From: JAPSGM01 sp963777045
GTDB taxonomy: Bacteria; Chloroflexota; Limnocylindria; QHBO01
Direction of reading: 5' to 3'
Assembly (NCBI GenBank): GCA_963777045.1
Contig: CAVZPD010000030.1
Span: 1-64,000, forward strand
Length of the DNA stretch: 64,000 nucleotides
Every line of letters begins with the position of its first letter. The first letter of the stretch is position 1. The translations under genes and the position numbers were made by a program. A model generated the notes under the pieces. It searched no databases and had not been told where the DNA came from. It was given only the letters and a program-made list of their open reading frames with translations. Shown here piece by piece: positions 43,569 through 50,628 of the stretch.

Positions 43569-43744
43569 CGATAGATCTTCTGATCTGAGCCCGAGTTGCA
43601 TCCCGGGCGAGGTTCTGATCGGTCTATCGGTGCAGGCTGAGCGCGAAACGCTCCCGGTGGCGTGCGCCACGCGCAGGGTGCACCGATAGAACTTGCCGTG
43701 CATGACCCCGATCGCGCGCCGGGCGCGAAACGGAAGATCTATCG
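43569..43744. repeat. Symmetric CGATAGA inverted-repeat element (176 bp)
   Basis: Outer arms CGATAGATCTTC (43569-43580) and GAAGATCTATCG (43733-43744) are perfect reverse complements. Inner arms TCTATCGGTGCA (43623-43634) and TGCACCGATAGA (43679-43690) are also perfect. The core CGATAGA/TCTATCG thus occurs four times in alternating orientation, with starts 54, 61 and 54 bp apart. The loop holds a further GC hairpin (GCGTGCGCCACGC). No open reading frame is present. It could be a MITE-like element or a set of operators. Confidence 0.8.
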
Positions 43745-43787
43745 GAGATGTGGGTCCGCCGGGTGTGTGGGTCCGCGCGAACTGGCG

Positions 43788-44042
43788 CTACTCGGAGGCA
43801 GCCCACATGATGAAGCCGCAGGTCACCAACCCGGCGACGAGCCCGACGAACGCGGCGAGGCCGGCCGGCCCCTCTCCGCCCGACGTCGGCGCGAAGGTGT
43901 TGATGAGGGCCAGGCCGACGACCATGTAGCCGAGCCACAGCAGGGTGACGACTGACGCGATGACGGCCTTGCGACTGCGGTTCTTGGTCACGGACGGCTC
44001 AGCTCCGGTCGGGGGAGGTGGTGGACCTGCGAATCCTAGCAA
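43788..44042 (-). CDS. Small two-helix membrane protein
   Basis: An 84-aa protein with helices AVIASVVTLLWLGYMVVGLALIN and GLAAFVGLVAGLVTCGFIMWAAS. No family recognised. A GTG at about residue 18 (VTKNRSRKAV) is an alternative start. It follows the DtxR gene on the same strand by one base pair, so co-transcription with this regulator is likely. Confidence 0.65.
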   Translation of the reverse strand: MLGFAGPPPPPTGAEPSVTKNRSRKAVIASVVTLLWLGYMVVGLALINTFAPTSGGEGPAGLAAFVGLVAGLVTCGFIMWAASE

Positions 44043-44043
44043 A

Positions 44044-44796
44044 TCACCTCAACGTCCCGGCAGCGAGGCGCGCCCGCTCCGGGACGCGGTGGAAGAGTGC
44101 ATCGTCGGCACGGCCGGGCAGGACGCGCAGCTTCGCGGCGGCGCCGATGCCCAGCGTCACCTCGCCGGCGATGCCGCGCAGGGTAATGGTCCCGATGTGC
44201 TCGGCCAGGTCGACGACGTGGAAGACGCTGCCGGGACGGATCTCGTGCTCCTGCAGGAACGTGAGCAGGCGGGCGTCCTCCTCGGCCTCTTCGGTGACGC
44301 GCAGGATCGTGACCTCGCCGCCCGCCGCGGCTCCGCTCAGCTGTATCCCGGCCGGGCGCTGCGGGGTCCGCCCACCGCGCGGGATGGGGTTGCCGTGCGG
44401 ACAGGTCGGAGGCTTCCCGAGCAGCGCGTCGATCTGGTCGGTCACGCGCTCCGACAGGGCGTGCTGCAGGTGGTGCGCCTCCTCATCGGCCTCCGCCCAG
44501 CCAAGGCCGATGACCTCGGTCAGCAGCCACTCGGCCAGGGCGTGCCGGCGGAAGGTCCGCTCGGCCGCAGTCCGGCCGTCCGGCGTGAGCTCCAGCTGCC
44601 GCGTGGCCTCGTCGACCGTGAGCAGCCCTTCGCGCACCAGGCGGTTCACCATCTCGGAGACCGTGGCCGGACTGACGCGCATGCGCTCTGCCAGGCGTGC
44701 GGCGATGACGGGTTGCCCCTCGCCGTGCATGTAGCGGATCGTCATCAGGTACTCGGCCGCCACGTCGGTTGGCTGCCCGGGAGCGTGCTCGACCAT
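44044..44796 (-). CDS. DtxR/MntR-family metal-dependent regulator with FeoA-like C-terminal domain
   Basis: A 250-aa regulator. The winged HTH is at about residues 12-70 (AAEYLMTIRYMHGEGQPVIAARLAERMRVSPATVSEMVNRLVREGLL). The dimerisation and metal-binding region follows (ELTPDGRTAAERTFRRHALAEWLLTEVIGLGWAEADEEAHHLQHALSERV, with His and Glu ligands), then CPHGNPIPRGG. The C-terminal SH3-like (FeoA) domain is EHEIRPGSVFHVVDLAEHIGTITLRG. It represses iron or manganese uptake genes when metal is bound; no transporter target is adjacent, though a GDT1-type Mn transporter lies 4 kb away. Start at 44796 is the natural MVEHAP start; upstream sequence belongs to the neighbouring META gene. Confidence 0.9.
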   Translation of the reverse strand: MVEHAPGQPTDVAAEYLMTIRYMHGEGQPVIAARLAERMRVSPATVSEMVNRLVREGLLTVDEATRQLELTPDGRTAAERTFRRHALAEWLLTEVIGLGWAEADEEAHHLQHALSERVTDQIDALLGKPPTCPHGNPIPRGGRTPQRPAGIQLSGAAAGGEVTILRVTEEAEEDARLLTFLQEHEIRPGSVFHVVDLAEHIGTITLRGIAGEVTLGIGAAAKLRVLPGRADDALFHRVPERARLAAGTLR

Positions 44797-44833
44797 GCCC
44801 GGATTGTAGGCGGCGCCGCCGCCGATGCGCCGG

Positions 44834-45608
44834 TCAGTCCGGAGCGAGAGCCGTGTAGCCGAGCCCTGCTCCGTCGGTCTGGCTGACGGTGAGAGTGCTG
44901 CCCTCGATCGCGACACCGAAGCCATCGCCCAGCACCTCGACCACCATCGCATCCTGCGCCGTGAGACTGCGGTGCACAGGTGCCGTCCGCTCGCAGGTCG
45001 GTGGCGACCACGCGGTCACCGTCAACCACGTAGCGGCCGGTCAGGTCGCGGCAGCCAGTGGAACCGGCCAGCGTCCCGTCGGCACGAAGCTCCAGCCATC
45101 CATTCCCCTGCACGGACGAGACGGCGTCCCGATCGATCAGCGACTCCAGGGTCCAGTGCGTCCCCTGCAAGGCGGCGTCGGGCACCGGGGGCAGCAGGCC
45201 GAACGCAAGCTCCACTTCGGGACCGCTCACTGTGAGCGCGTCGCCGTCGCGCTCCACCCTGTCGACCGCGGCCAGGGCCCGGTGATAGGCCGCCTCCACG
45301 CTCATCATCGGCTCCTCGCACGCCATCTCCGTCATCGACATCTCCGCGAAGCCGATGACGTTGCCGTGCAGGTCGTACGAGCCGCCGTAGTGGTTGCAGG
45401 CCTGGCCGTGGACCCCATCGGCGTCGAAGACCAGCGTCACGCGCCAACCGTCGGGAACGTCGATCGGTCCCTGTGGGCCTGTCCCATCCTCGAGCACCCA
45501 GGCGCCGATGACGTCGACGTCGGCCACCGAAGGGCCGATGCCGAAGCGAGCGCAGCCCGCCGCCAGCACCAGCAGCGCCACCAGGCAGAACGAAGCGGTT
45601 GCCCTCAT
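44834..45608 (-). CDS. META-domain lipoprotein, frameshifted near the end
   Basis: Lipoprotein signal at the start (SFCLVALLVLAAGCARFG, from ATG 45608). Two META-like repeats follow: GAWVLEDGTGPQGPIDVPDGWRVTLVFDADGVHGQACNHYGGSYDL...MTEMACEEPMMSVEAAYHRALAAV, then GTHWTLESLIDRDAV...LRADGTLAGSTGCRDLTGRYVVDG. After DLRADGTCAPQ one base is extra near 44967. In the next frame the domain continues LTAQDAMVVEVLGDGFGVAIEGSTLTVSQTDGAGLGYTALAPD to a stop at 44834. META domains occur in HslJ-type heat-shock lipoproteins. The shift is a single indel in an otherwise complete gene. Confidence 0.75.
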
Positions 45609-45668
45609 AGCCGGAAGGACGCCTCCTCTCCCGCTTTCGTTCCCGCGCCCGTTTGACGTCGCGCCGAT

Positions 45669-45812
45669 TTGCAACCCCCTGCGACCGATGCGACCTGCGC
45701 CGGCTGCGGCCAGCCGATCCTCGCCGGCCAACCGGTCATCCGCCTGTCCGCCGGCGTGCTGCTCCCACCGGAGCACCCGATCTGGCCGCGGTCTGGAGCA
45801 AGGTGCGGCTGA
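45669..45812 (+). CDS. Possible small protein with CxxC motif
   Basis: A 47-codon frame reads QPPATDATCAGCGQPILAG, then QPVIRLSAGVLLPPEHPIW, ending at TGA. The composition looks coding and the CAGC pair resembles half a zinc ribbon, but only a TTG start is available, no Shine-Dalgarno site is seen and no family is recognised. It lies in the roughly 280-bp gap upstream of the second HTH gene. Confidence 0.25.
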   Translation: MQPPATDATCAGCGQPILAGQPVIRLSAGVLLPPEHPIWPRSGARCG

Positions 45813-45890
45813 CCCGCGGCGAAGTCCGTTTGTCGGTCGCTAAGGGGGCGGTAAGCGGGCGGTAAGCAGTGTCGGCGCAGGCTCCAGGGC

Positions 45891-46553
45891 GTGGATGGCA
45901 GGTGGGGCCCGGGCCGGGACGACCCGCTGGATTGGTACGCGCGCGAGCTCCGGCTGGCCTGCGACGTGGCGGGCCTGAGCCAGCGCCAGCTCGCGAGACG
46001 CGTCGGCGTCCTCCCCTCGCGGCTGAGCCGCATCCTCGCCGGCAAGTCGGCGCCCGACCTTGACCTTGCCGAGCGGCTGGCCGAGGGAACCGGGCACCGG
46101 CTCCTCATGAAGGTTGTGCCGTCGGACGGCGTCCGGCTCCGCGACTCGGGCCAGCTCGGAGTGGCGCAATGGATCATCGGCGAGGCCCACGGGTCGTGGC
46201 GCAAACGCATGGAGCTACCGGTGGGGGCGCCCCCTGATCGGCGCGCCGCCGACCTTGTGCTCGACAACGCTCGAGCGGTGCTGATGTTCGAAATCGAACG
46301 ATGGCTGCGCGATCTGCAGGCCCAGCTGAGATCGGCGCAGCTCAAGCGAGCAGCACTCAGCGAGGCCCTTGGCCGCGAGGTCGCGCTCGTCCTCGCCGTG
46401 CTGGACATGCCGAGCAATCGCGGCGCGGTTGCCGGCCACCAGAGCCTGATTCGTGAAGTGCTTCCGGTGGGGACGCGTCAGCTGTGGGCGGCAATCCGCT
46501 CCGGCGAAGCGCCGGCTGGGGACGGGCTCCTCTGGGTTCGGCATCGCCGGTGA
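45891..46553 (+). CDS. HTH (XRE-type) DNA-binding protein with C-terminal domain, intact homologue of the gene at 3265-3919
   Basis: A 220-aa protein. The HTH is YARELRLACDVAGLSQRQLARRVGVLPSRLSRILAGKSAPDL (residues about 16-57), followed by RLLMKVVPSDGVRLRDSGQLGVAQWIIG and a C-terminal domain (RRAADLVLDNARAVLMFEIERWLRDLQAQLRSAQLKRAAL ... VLAVLDMPSNRGAVAG). The match to the gene at 3265-3919 covers the whole length (PDG/SDG...D.GQLG, RAAD, R.QAQ.RSAQ.KR, NR). The recognition helices differ (SQGWISEV there, LPSRLSRI here). Its stop codon is only 11 bp before palindrome array G. GTG start, no strong Shine-Dalgarno; two copies of GCGGTAAGC just upstream may be part of its promoter. Confidence 0.82.
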   Translation: MDGRWGPGRDDPLDWYARELRLACDVAGLSQRQLARRVGVLPSRLSRILAGKSAPDLDLAERLAEGTGHRLLMKVVPSDGVRLRDSGQLGVAQWIIGEAHGSWRKRMELPVGAPPDRRAADLVLDNARAVLMFEIERWLRDLQAQLRSAQLKRAALSEALGREVALVLAVLDMPSNRGAVAGHQSLIREVLPVGTRQLWAAIRSGEAPAGDGLLWVRHRR

Positions 46554-46563
46554 GTGGGGAGCA

Positions 46564-46918
46564 TTGCGGTGGCTGCAACGATTTGCGCCAGAGGCGTGCC
46601 GATTCCCGGCTTCCGGCGTGATTTGTTGCGCTGGCTGCAACGCCCGGCGCGGGACGGCGCCTTCCGGCGTGATTTGTTGCGCTGGCGGCAACGCCCGGCG
46701 CGGGACGGCGCCTTCCGGCGTGGCTTGTTGCGCTGGCCGCAACGATTTGCGCCAGAGGCGTGCCGGGACGGCGGTTCCGGCGTGGATTGTTGCGCTGGCG
46801 GCAACGCCCGGCGCGGGACGGCGCCTTCCGGCGTGATTTGTTGCGCTGGCGGCAACGCCTGGCGCCAGAGGCGTGCCGGGACGGCGGTTCCGGCCGGGTT
46901 CGTTGCTCCTGGAGCAAC
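46564..46918. repeat. Palindrome array G (GTTGC-N7-GCAAC family, six or seven boxes)
   Basis: 17-bp boxes begin at 46625, 46676, 46727, 46789, 46840 and 46902, with a weaker one (TTGC-N7-GCAA) at 46564. Spacings are 51, 51, 62, 51 and 62. The 51-bp units share GCGCGGGACGGCGCCTTCC between boxes. The 62-bp units contain instead ATTTGCGCCAGAGGCGTGCC. The last box is GTTGC-TCCTGGA-GCAAC. The array fills the convergent gap between the HTH gene and acs; no coding function is supported. Confidence 0.88.
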
Positions 46919-46957
46919 AGAGCCCCTGAGCCAACAGAACCCGAGGCGGCGGGGCCC

Positions 46958-48934
46958 CTACTCCTCCCCGCTCCCCGACTGGCCGCGGATCGTGTTCACG
47001 ACCGCGGAGTCGGCGAGGGTCGTGGTATCGCCAAGCTCCCGCTCCTCCGCGAGGTCGCGCAGCAGCCGCCGCATGATCTTGCCGGAACGCGTCTTGGGCA
47101 GGTCCGGCGTGAACATGATCTGCTTCGGCCGCGCGAACTTGCCGATCATCTCGGCCACGTGCTCGCGAAGCTCGCCGGCGAGCGCATCGGAGGGCTCGTG
47201 CGAGGAGCGGAGGGTCACGTAGGCGAAGATCCCCTGCCCGGTCAGCGGGTCCGAGCGCCCCACCACCGCGGCCTCGGCCACTGCGGCGTGCGACACCAGG
47301 GCGGACTCGACCTCGGTGGTCGAGATGCGGTGCCCCGACACGTTCATCACGTCATCGACGCGGCCGAGCAGCCAGTAGTAGCCGTCGTCGTCGCGCTTGC
47401 AGCCGTCGCCCGGGAAGTAGCGCCCCGGATAGCGCGACCAGTACGTCTCCTCATAGCGGCGGGGATCGCCGTAGATGCCGCGCAGCATGGCCGGCCACGG
47501 GCGGTCCAGGATCAGGTAGCCGCCGCGCCCGAGCGGCACGGAGGCACCAGCCTCATCGACGACGTCGGCGCCAACCCCGGGGAAGGGGAAGGTCGCCGAG
47601 CCGGGCTTGAGGGTGGTGATCCCCGGCAGCGGCGTGATCATGATCATGCCGGTCTCGGTCTGCCACCAGGTGTCGACCACGGGGCAGCGCTCGCCGCCGA
47701 TGTACTTCCAGTACCAGGCCCACGCCTCGGGGTTGATCGGCTCGCCGACCGAACCAAGGAGCCGCAGAGACGACAGGTCATCGCGCTCGAACTCCTCCGC
47801 CCCGTACTTCATCAGGGCACGGATGGCGGTCGGCGCGGTGTACAGGATGGTGGCGCGGTACTTCGCCGCGATCTGCGCCCATCGGTCCTTCTCGGGGAAG
47901 TCCACGGCGCCCTCGTAGATGATCCCGGTGCTGCCGTTGGCGAGCGGCCCGTAGACGATGTACGAGTGCCCGGTCACCCAGCCGATGTCGGCCATGCACC
48001 AGTAGACATCGGTCTCCGGCTTGAGGTCGAAGATGTACCGATGGGTGGTCGCAACCCCGCACAGGTAGCCGGCGGTGGTGTGCATGATGCCCTTCGGCTT
48101 GGCGGTGGTGCCGGAGGTGTAGAGCAGGTAGAGCAGGTCCTCGGAGTCCATCGGCTCCGGCTCGGCAGTCGTGGGCTGGTCGCGAATCGCCTCGTGCCAC
48201 CACACGTCGCGCTCGCCGAACCAGGCCACCTCCTCCTTCGTGCGCTGCACGACGATGCAATGCCGGACCGATGATGTCCGCGCGATCGCCTCGTCCGCGT
48301 TGCGCTTGAGCGGCACCGACGACCCCTTGCGGTAGCCGCCGTCGGCGGTGATCACGACGCTGCACTCGGCATCGTCGATGCGCCCCGCCAGGGCATCGGC
48401 GGAGAAGCCCCCGAAGACGACCGAATGGGGTGCACCGATGCGCGCGCAGGCCAGCATGGCCACCGGCAGCTCGGGGATCATCGGCATGTAGATGGCGACC
48501 CGGTCGCCCTTCTTCACGCCCATGCCGCGCAGCGCGTTCGCCATGCGGCAGGTCTCGTCGAGCAGCTCGGCGTAGGTGATCGTGCGCGCGTCGCCCGGCT
48601 CGCCCTCCCAGAAGTAGGCGACCCGGTCGCCGAGGCCGTTGGCCACGTGACGGTCGAGGCAGTTCACGCTGACGTTCAGCTTGCCGCCGATGAACCACTT
48701 GGCGTAGGGCGCATCCCACTCGAGGAGGTCGGTCCAGGGCTCCATCCAGTCGAGATGCTTCGACTCCTCGGCCCAGAACTCGCGGAAGCCCTCGTCCGTC
48801 TTCGTCCGCTCGTAGATGGACGGATCGTTGAGGAGGGCCGCCGATGCGAAGGCCTCGCTCGGCGGGAAGGTGCGTTCCTCGCGGAGCAGGTTCTCGATCG
48901 TCTCGACGTCGGCGCTTCGCTCTTCGGTGCTCAT
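46958..48934 (-). CDS. acs: Acetyl-CoA synthetase
   Basis: A 658-aa AMP-forming ligase that activates acetate to acetyl-CoA. It has the N-terminal ACAS domain (YAKWFIGGKLNVSVNCLDRHV), the P-loop-like LYTSGTTAKPKGIMHTTAGYL, WWQTETGMIMITPLPG, the hinge VDDVMNVSGHRISTTEVES and the acetylation-site Lys in LPKTRSGKIMRRLLR near the C-terminus. The start at MSTEERSADVE (48934) replaces a long upstream extension that lies over the divergent GDT1 gene. acs lies between two inverted palindrome arrays and near the isocitrate lyase gene, consistent with acetate use through the glyoxylate shunt. Confidence 0.95.
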   Translation of the reverse strand: MSTEERSADVETIENLLREERTFPPSEAFASAALLNDPSIYERTKTDEGFREFWAEESKHLDWMEPWTDLLEWDAPYAKWFIGGKLNVSVNCLDRHVANGLGDRVAYFWEGEPGDARTITYAELLDETCRMANALRGMGVKKGDRVAIYMPMIPELPVAMLACARIGAPHSVVFGGFSADALAGRIDDAECSVVITADGGYRKGSSVPLKRNADEAIARTSSVRHCIVVQRTKEEVAWFGERDVWWHEAIRDQPTTAEPEPMDSEDLLYLLYTSGTTAKPKGIMHTTAGYLCGVATTHRYIFDLKPETDVYWCMADIGWVTGHSYIVYGPLANGSTGIIYEGAVDFPEKDRWAQIAAKYRATILYTAPTAIRALMKYGAEEFERDDLSSLRLLGSVGEPINPEAWAWYWKYIGGERCPVVDTWWQTETGMIMITPLPGITTLKPGSATFPFPGVGADVVDEAGASVPLGRGGYLILDRPWPAMLRGIYGDPRRYEETYWSRYPGRYFPGDGCKRDDDGYYWLLGRVDDVMNVSGHRISTTEVESALVSHAAVAEAAVVGRSDPLTGQGIFAYVTLRSSHEPSDALAGELREHVAEMIGKFARPKQIMFTPDLPKTRSGKIMRRLLRDLAEERELGDTTTLADSAVVNTIRGQSGSGEE

Positions 48935-49003
48935 GCGGCCGGGCTCTGCCTCCTGCGTGTGTTGGGCGTTCGATTCTAGCCGCGTCACGTAGGATCGGCC
49001 GCC

Positions 49004-49597
49004 ATGGGTGCTTTCCTGGGGGCCATTGCGCTCGCCTTCGGCGCAGTCTTCATCGCGGAGCTGGGCGACAAGACGCAGCTCCTCATCCTCGCCTTTGCAA
49101 CGCGATACAGGGCGGGGCCGGTGATTGCCGGCTTGGTGGTGGCGGCCCTGATCATCCAGGGCATCTCGGTGGCGATCGGCTCGGCGCTTGGGGCGGTGCT
49201 TCCAGCCCAGGCGGTCGCGCTGGTGGCCGGCGCTGCGTTCCTCGCCGTCGCCGCCTGGAGCCTGCGCGGCGAGGACGACGAGGTGCGGGAGGAGGTCGCC
49301 GCCAACGCGGGCGGTCGAGGCTGGATGGGCATCGCCGGGATGGTGGCGGTCGCCTTCTTCGTGGCAGAGCTTGGTGACAAGAGCATGCTCGCCACGTTCG
49401 CGCTGGCCTCGCAGCAGGGACCGATCCCAACCTGGATCGGGTCGACGGCCGGCGAGGTAGGCGCCAACCTGCTGGCCGTGGCGGTCGGCCGCCAGGTCGG
49501 CACGCGCCTCTCGCCACGTGCCATCAGGATCGGCTCGGCCGCGCTCTTCGCGATCGCCGGCGTGCTCCTGGTCGCCGGCGCGATCACCGGGGGTTAG
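49004..49597 (+). CDS. GDT1/UPF0016-family (TMEM165-like) cation transporter
   Basis: A 197-aa membrane protein with six helices and two copies of the family motif E-x-G-D-K-(T/S): FIAELGDKTQLLILAFAT and FVAELGDKSMLATFALAS, related by internal duplication. UPF0016 proteins export Mn2+ or Ca2+ in exchange for protons (MntX/Mnx/GDT1). The gene is divergent from acs, with about 70 bp between starts, and ends 13 bp before palindrome array H. A manganese role would fit the DtxR/MntR regulator 4 kb upstream, but no operator was identified. Confidence 0.9.
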   Translation: MGAFLGAIALAFGAVFIAELGDKTQLLILAFATRYRAGPVIAGLVVAALIIQGISVAIGSALGAVLPAQAVALVAGAAFLAVAAWSLRGEDDEVREEVAANAGGRGWMGIAGMVAVAFFVAELGDKSMLATFALASQQGPIPTWIGSTAGEVGANLLAVAVGRQVGTRLSPRAIRIGSAALFAIAGVLLVAGAITGG

Positions 49598-49609
49598 CTG
49601 GCGGGCGGC

Positions 49610-50024
49610 GTTGCGCGTGGAGCAACGTTTCCCGCGGGAGTTGCCGCTCGGTGGCCCTTCCACCGGGTTCGTTGCATGGAGCGCAACAGATGACGCCGGA
49701 GCCCCGTCTCAGCACGCCTCTGGCGCAGATCGTTGCATCCAGCGCAACAGATCGCGCCGGAACCGCCCGTCCCGCGGGGTTCGTTGCATCCAGCGCAACA
49801 GATCGCGCCGGAGCCCCGTCTCAGGACGCCTCTGGCGCAGATCGTTGCATTCAGCGCAACAGATCGCGCCGGAACCGCCCGTCCCGCGGGTTTGGTTGCA
49901 TCCAGCGCAACAGATCGCGCCGGAACCGCCCGTCCCGCGGGTTTCGTTGCATCCAGCGCAACAAATGACGCCAGAGCGATGCCCTCGGGGCTCTTCCCGC
50001 GGATTTCCTTGCATCTGAAGCAAC
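49610..50024. repeat. Palindrome array H (GTTGC-N7-GCAAC family, eight boxes, inverted relative to array G)
   Basis: Boxes begin at 49610, 49671, 49732, 49793, 49854, 49905, 49956 and 50008 (the last CTTGC-ATCTGAA-GCAAC). Spacings are 61, 61, 61, 61, 51, 51 and 52. The reverse complement of a 51-bp unit here (GGGACGGGCGGTTCCGGCGCG...) matches array G units base for base over most of its length, and the long units carry CACGCCTCTGGCGCAGAT, the complement of the long-unit insert of array G. It lies in the convergent gap between the GDT1 gene and the cNMP-binding gene. Confidence 0.88.
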
Positions 50025-50036
50025 GGGATGGGCTCG

Positions 50037-50139
50037 GCCGGCGCAGGCGGCCGACGCATCGGGCCGGCGCAGGCGGCCGACGCATCGGGCCGGCGCAGGC
50101 GGCCGGCGCAGCGGGCCGGCGCAGCCGCTAGCGCATCGG
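50037..50139. repeat. 26-bp GC-rich tandem repeat
   Basis: Four head-to-tail copies of GCCGGCGCAGGCGGCCGACG + CATCGG at 50037, 50063, 50089 (variant) and 50115 (25 bp, variant). It directly follows array H and ends 20 bp before the 3' end of the cNMP-binding gene. Confidence 0.85.
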
Positions 50140-50159
50140 CCTGGCGCACCGCCTATGCG

Positions 50160-50570
50160 TCAGTAGCCGTGATGCTCCCGCCGATGCAGCCGCGCGATCA
50201 TCGCCTTCATCATCGGCAAGGCCATCTGGGGGTGCTCCTCGAGCAGCGCCTTGAACTCCCAGGCCGGGATCAGCAGGCAGGTGAGGTCCGTCTCGGCCAC
50301 CACGCTGGCGGTGCGGCCATGCTCCTCGATCAGCGCCAGCTCGCCGAAGAAGTCGCCGGCCTGCAGGCGACCGACCGTACCCGTGTCGGCCCGCTCGACC
50401 CGGGCGGTCCCGCTGACGACGACATAGAGGCGGGTCGCCGGATCGCCCTCGGCCACCACCACATCGCCGGGACCGTAGTGCTGCTCGCGGGCAGAGCGCA
50501 GGACGGCCTCGCGCTCGCGCGGCTTGAGGACGGCCAGGAGCGGGACGCTGGCTGCGAGATCGCGATCCAT
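50160..50570 (-). CDS. Cyclic nucleotide-binding domain protein (stand-alone cNMP domain)
   Basis: A 136-aa protein consisting of a single cNMP-binding fold: LAVLKPREREAVLRSAREQHYGPGDVVVAEGDPATRLYVVVSGTARVER and the phosphate-binding cassette GDFFGELALIEEHGRTASVVAETDLTCLLI, with the GELAL and RTA elements intact. There is no HTH, so it is not a complete CRP. It may be a small cAMP/cGMP-responsive regulatory partner. The several cyclase-like proteins in this window could supply the ligand. Start at 50570; a longer frame upstream has no homology. Confidence 0.88.
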   Translation of the reverse strand: MDRDLAASVPLLAVLKPREREAVLRSAREQHYGPGDVVVAEGDPATRLYVVVSGTARVERADTGTVGRLQAGDFFGELALIEEHGRTASVVAETDLTCLLIPAWEFKALLEEHPQMALPMMKAMIARLHRREHHGY

Positions 50571-50628
50571 GTCGTCGCATCGTACGCGGTGCGGCGCCGT
50601 TCCGGAAGAGCCACGGACCCGGCCCGGA

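Noticed and set aside
46215..46934. Repeat-protein open frames through array G (17-aa periodicity)
   Set aside because: The periodicity comes from the 51-bp DNA repeat; arrays break frame at the 62-bp units in related copies and the frame overlaps the HTH gene antisense.
46564..50024. CRISPR arrays at 46.6 and 49.6 kb (regular repeats with spacers)
   Set aside because: The repeats are only 17-bp palindromes, the intervening sequences are themselves repeats of each other, spacing alternates 51/61 bp and no cas genes are nearby.
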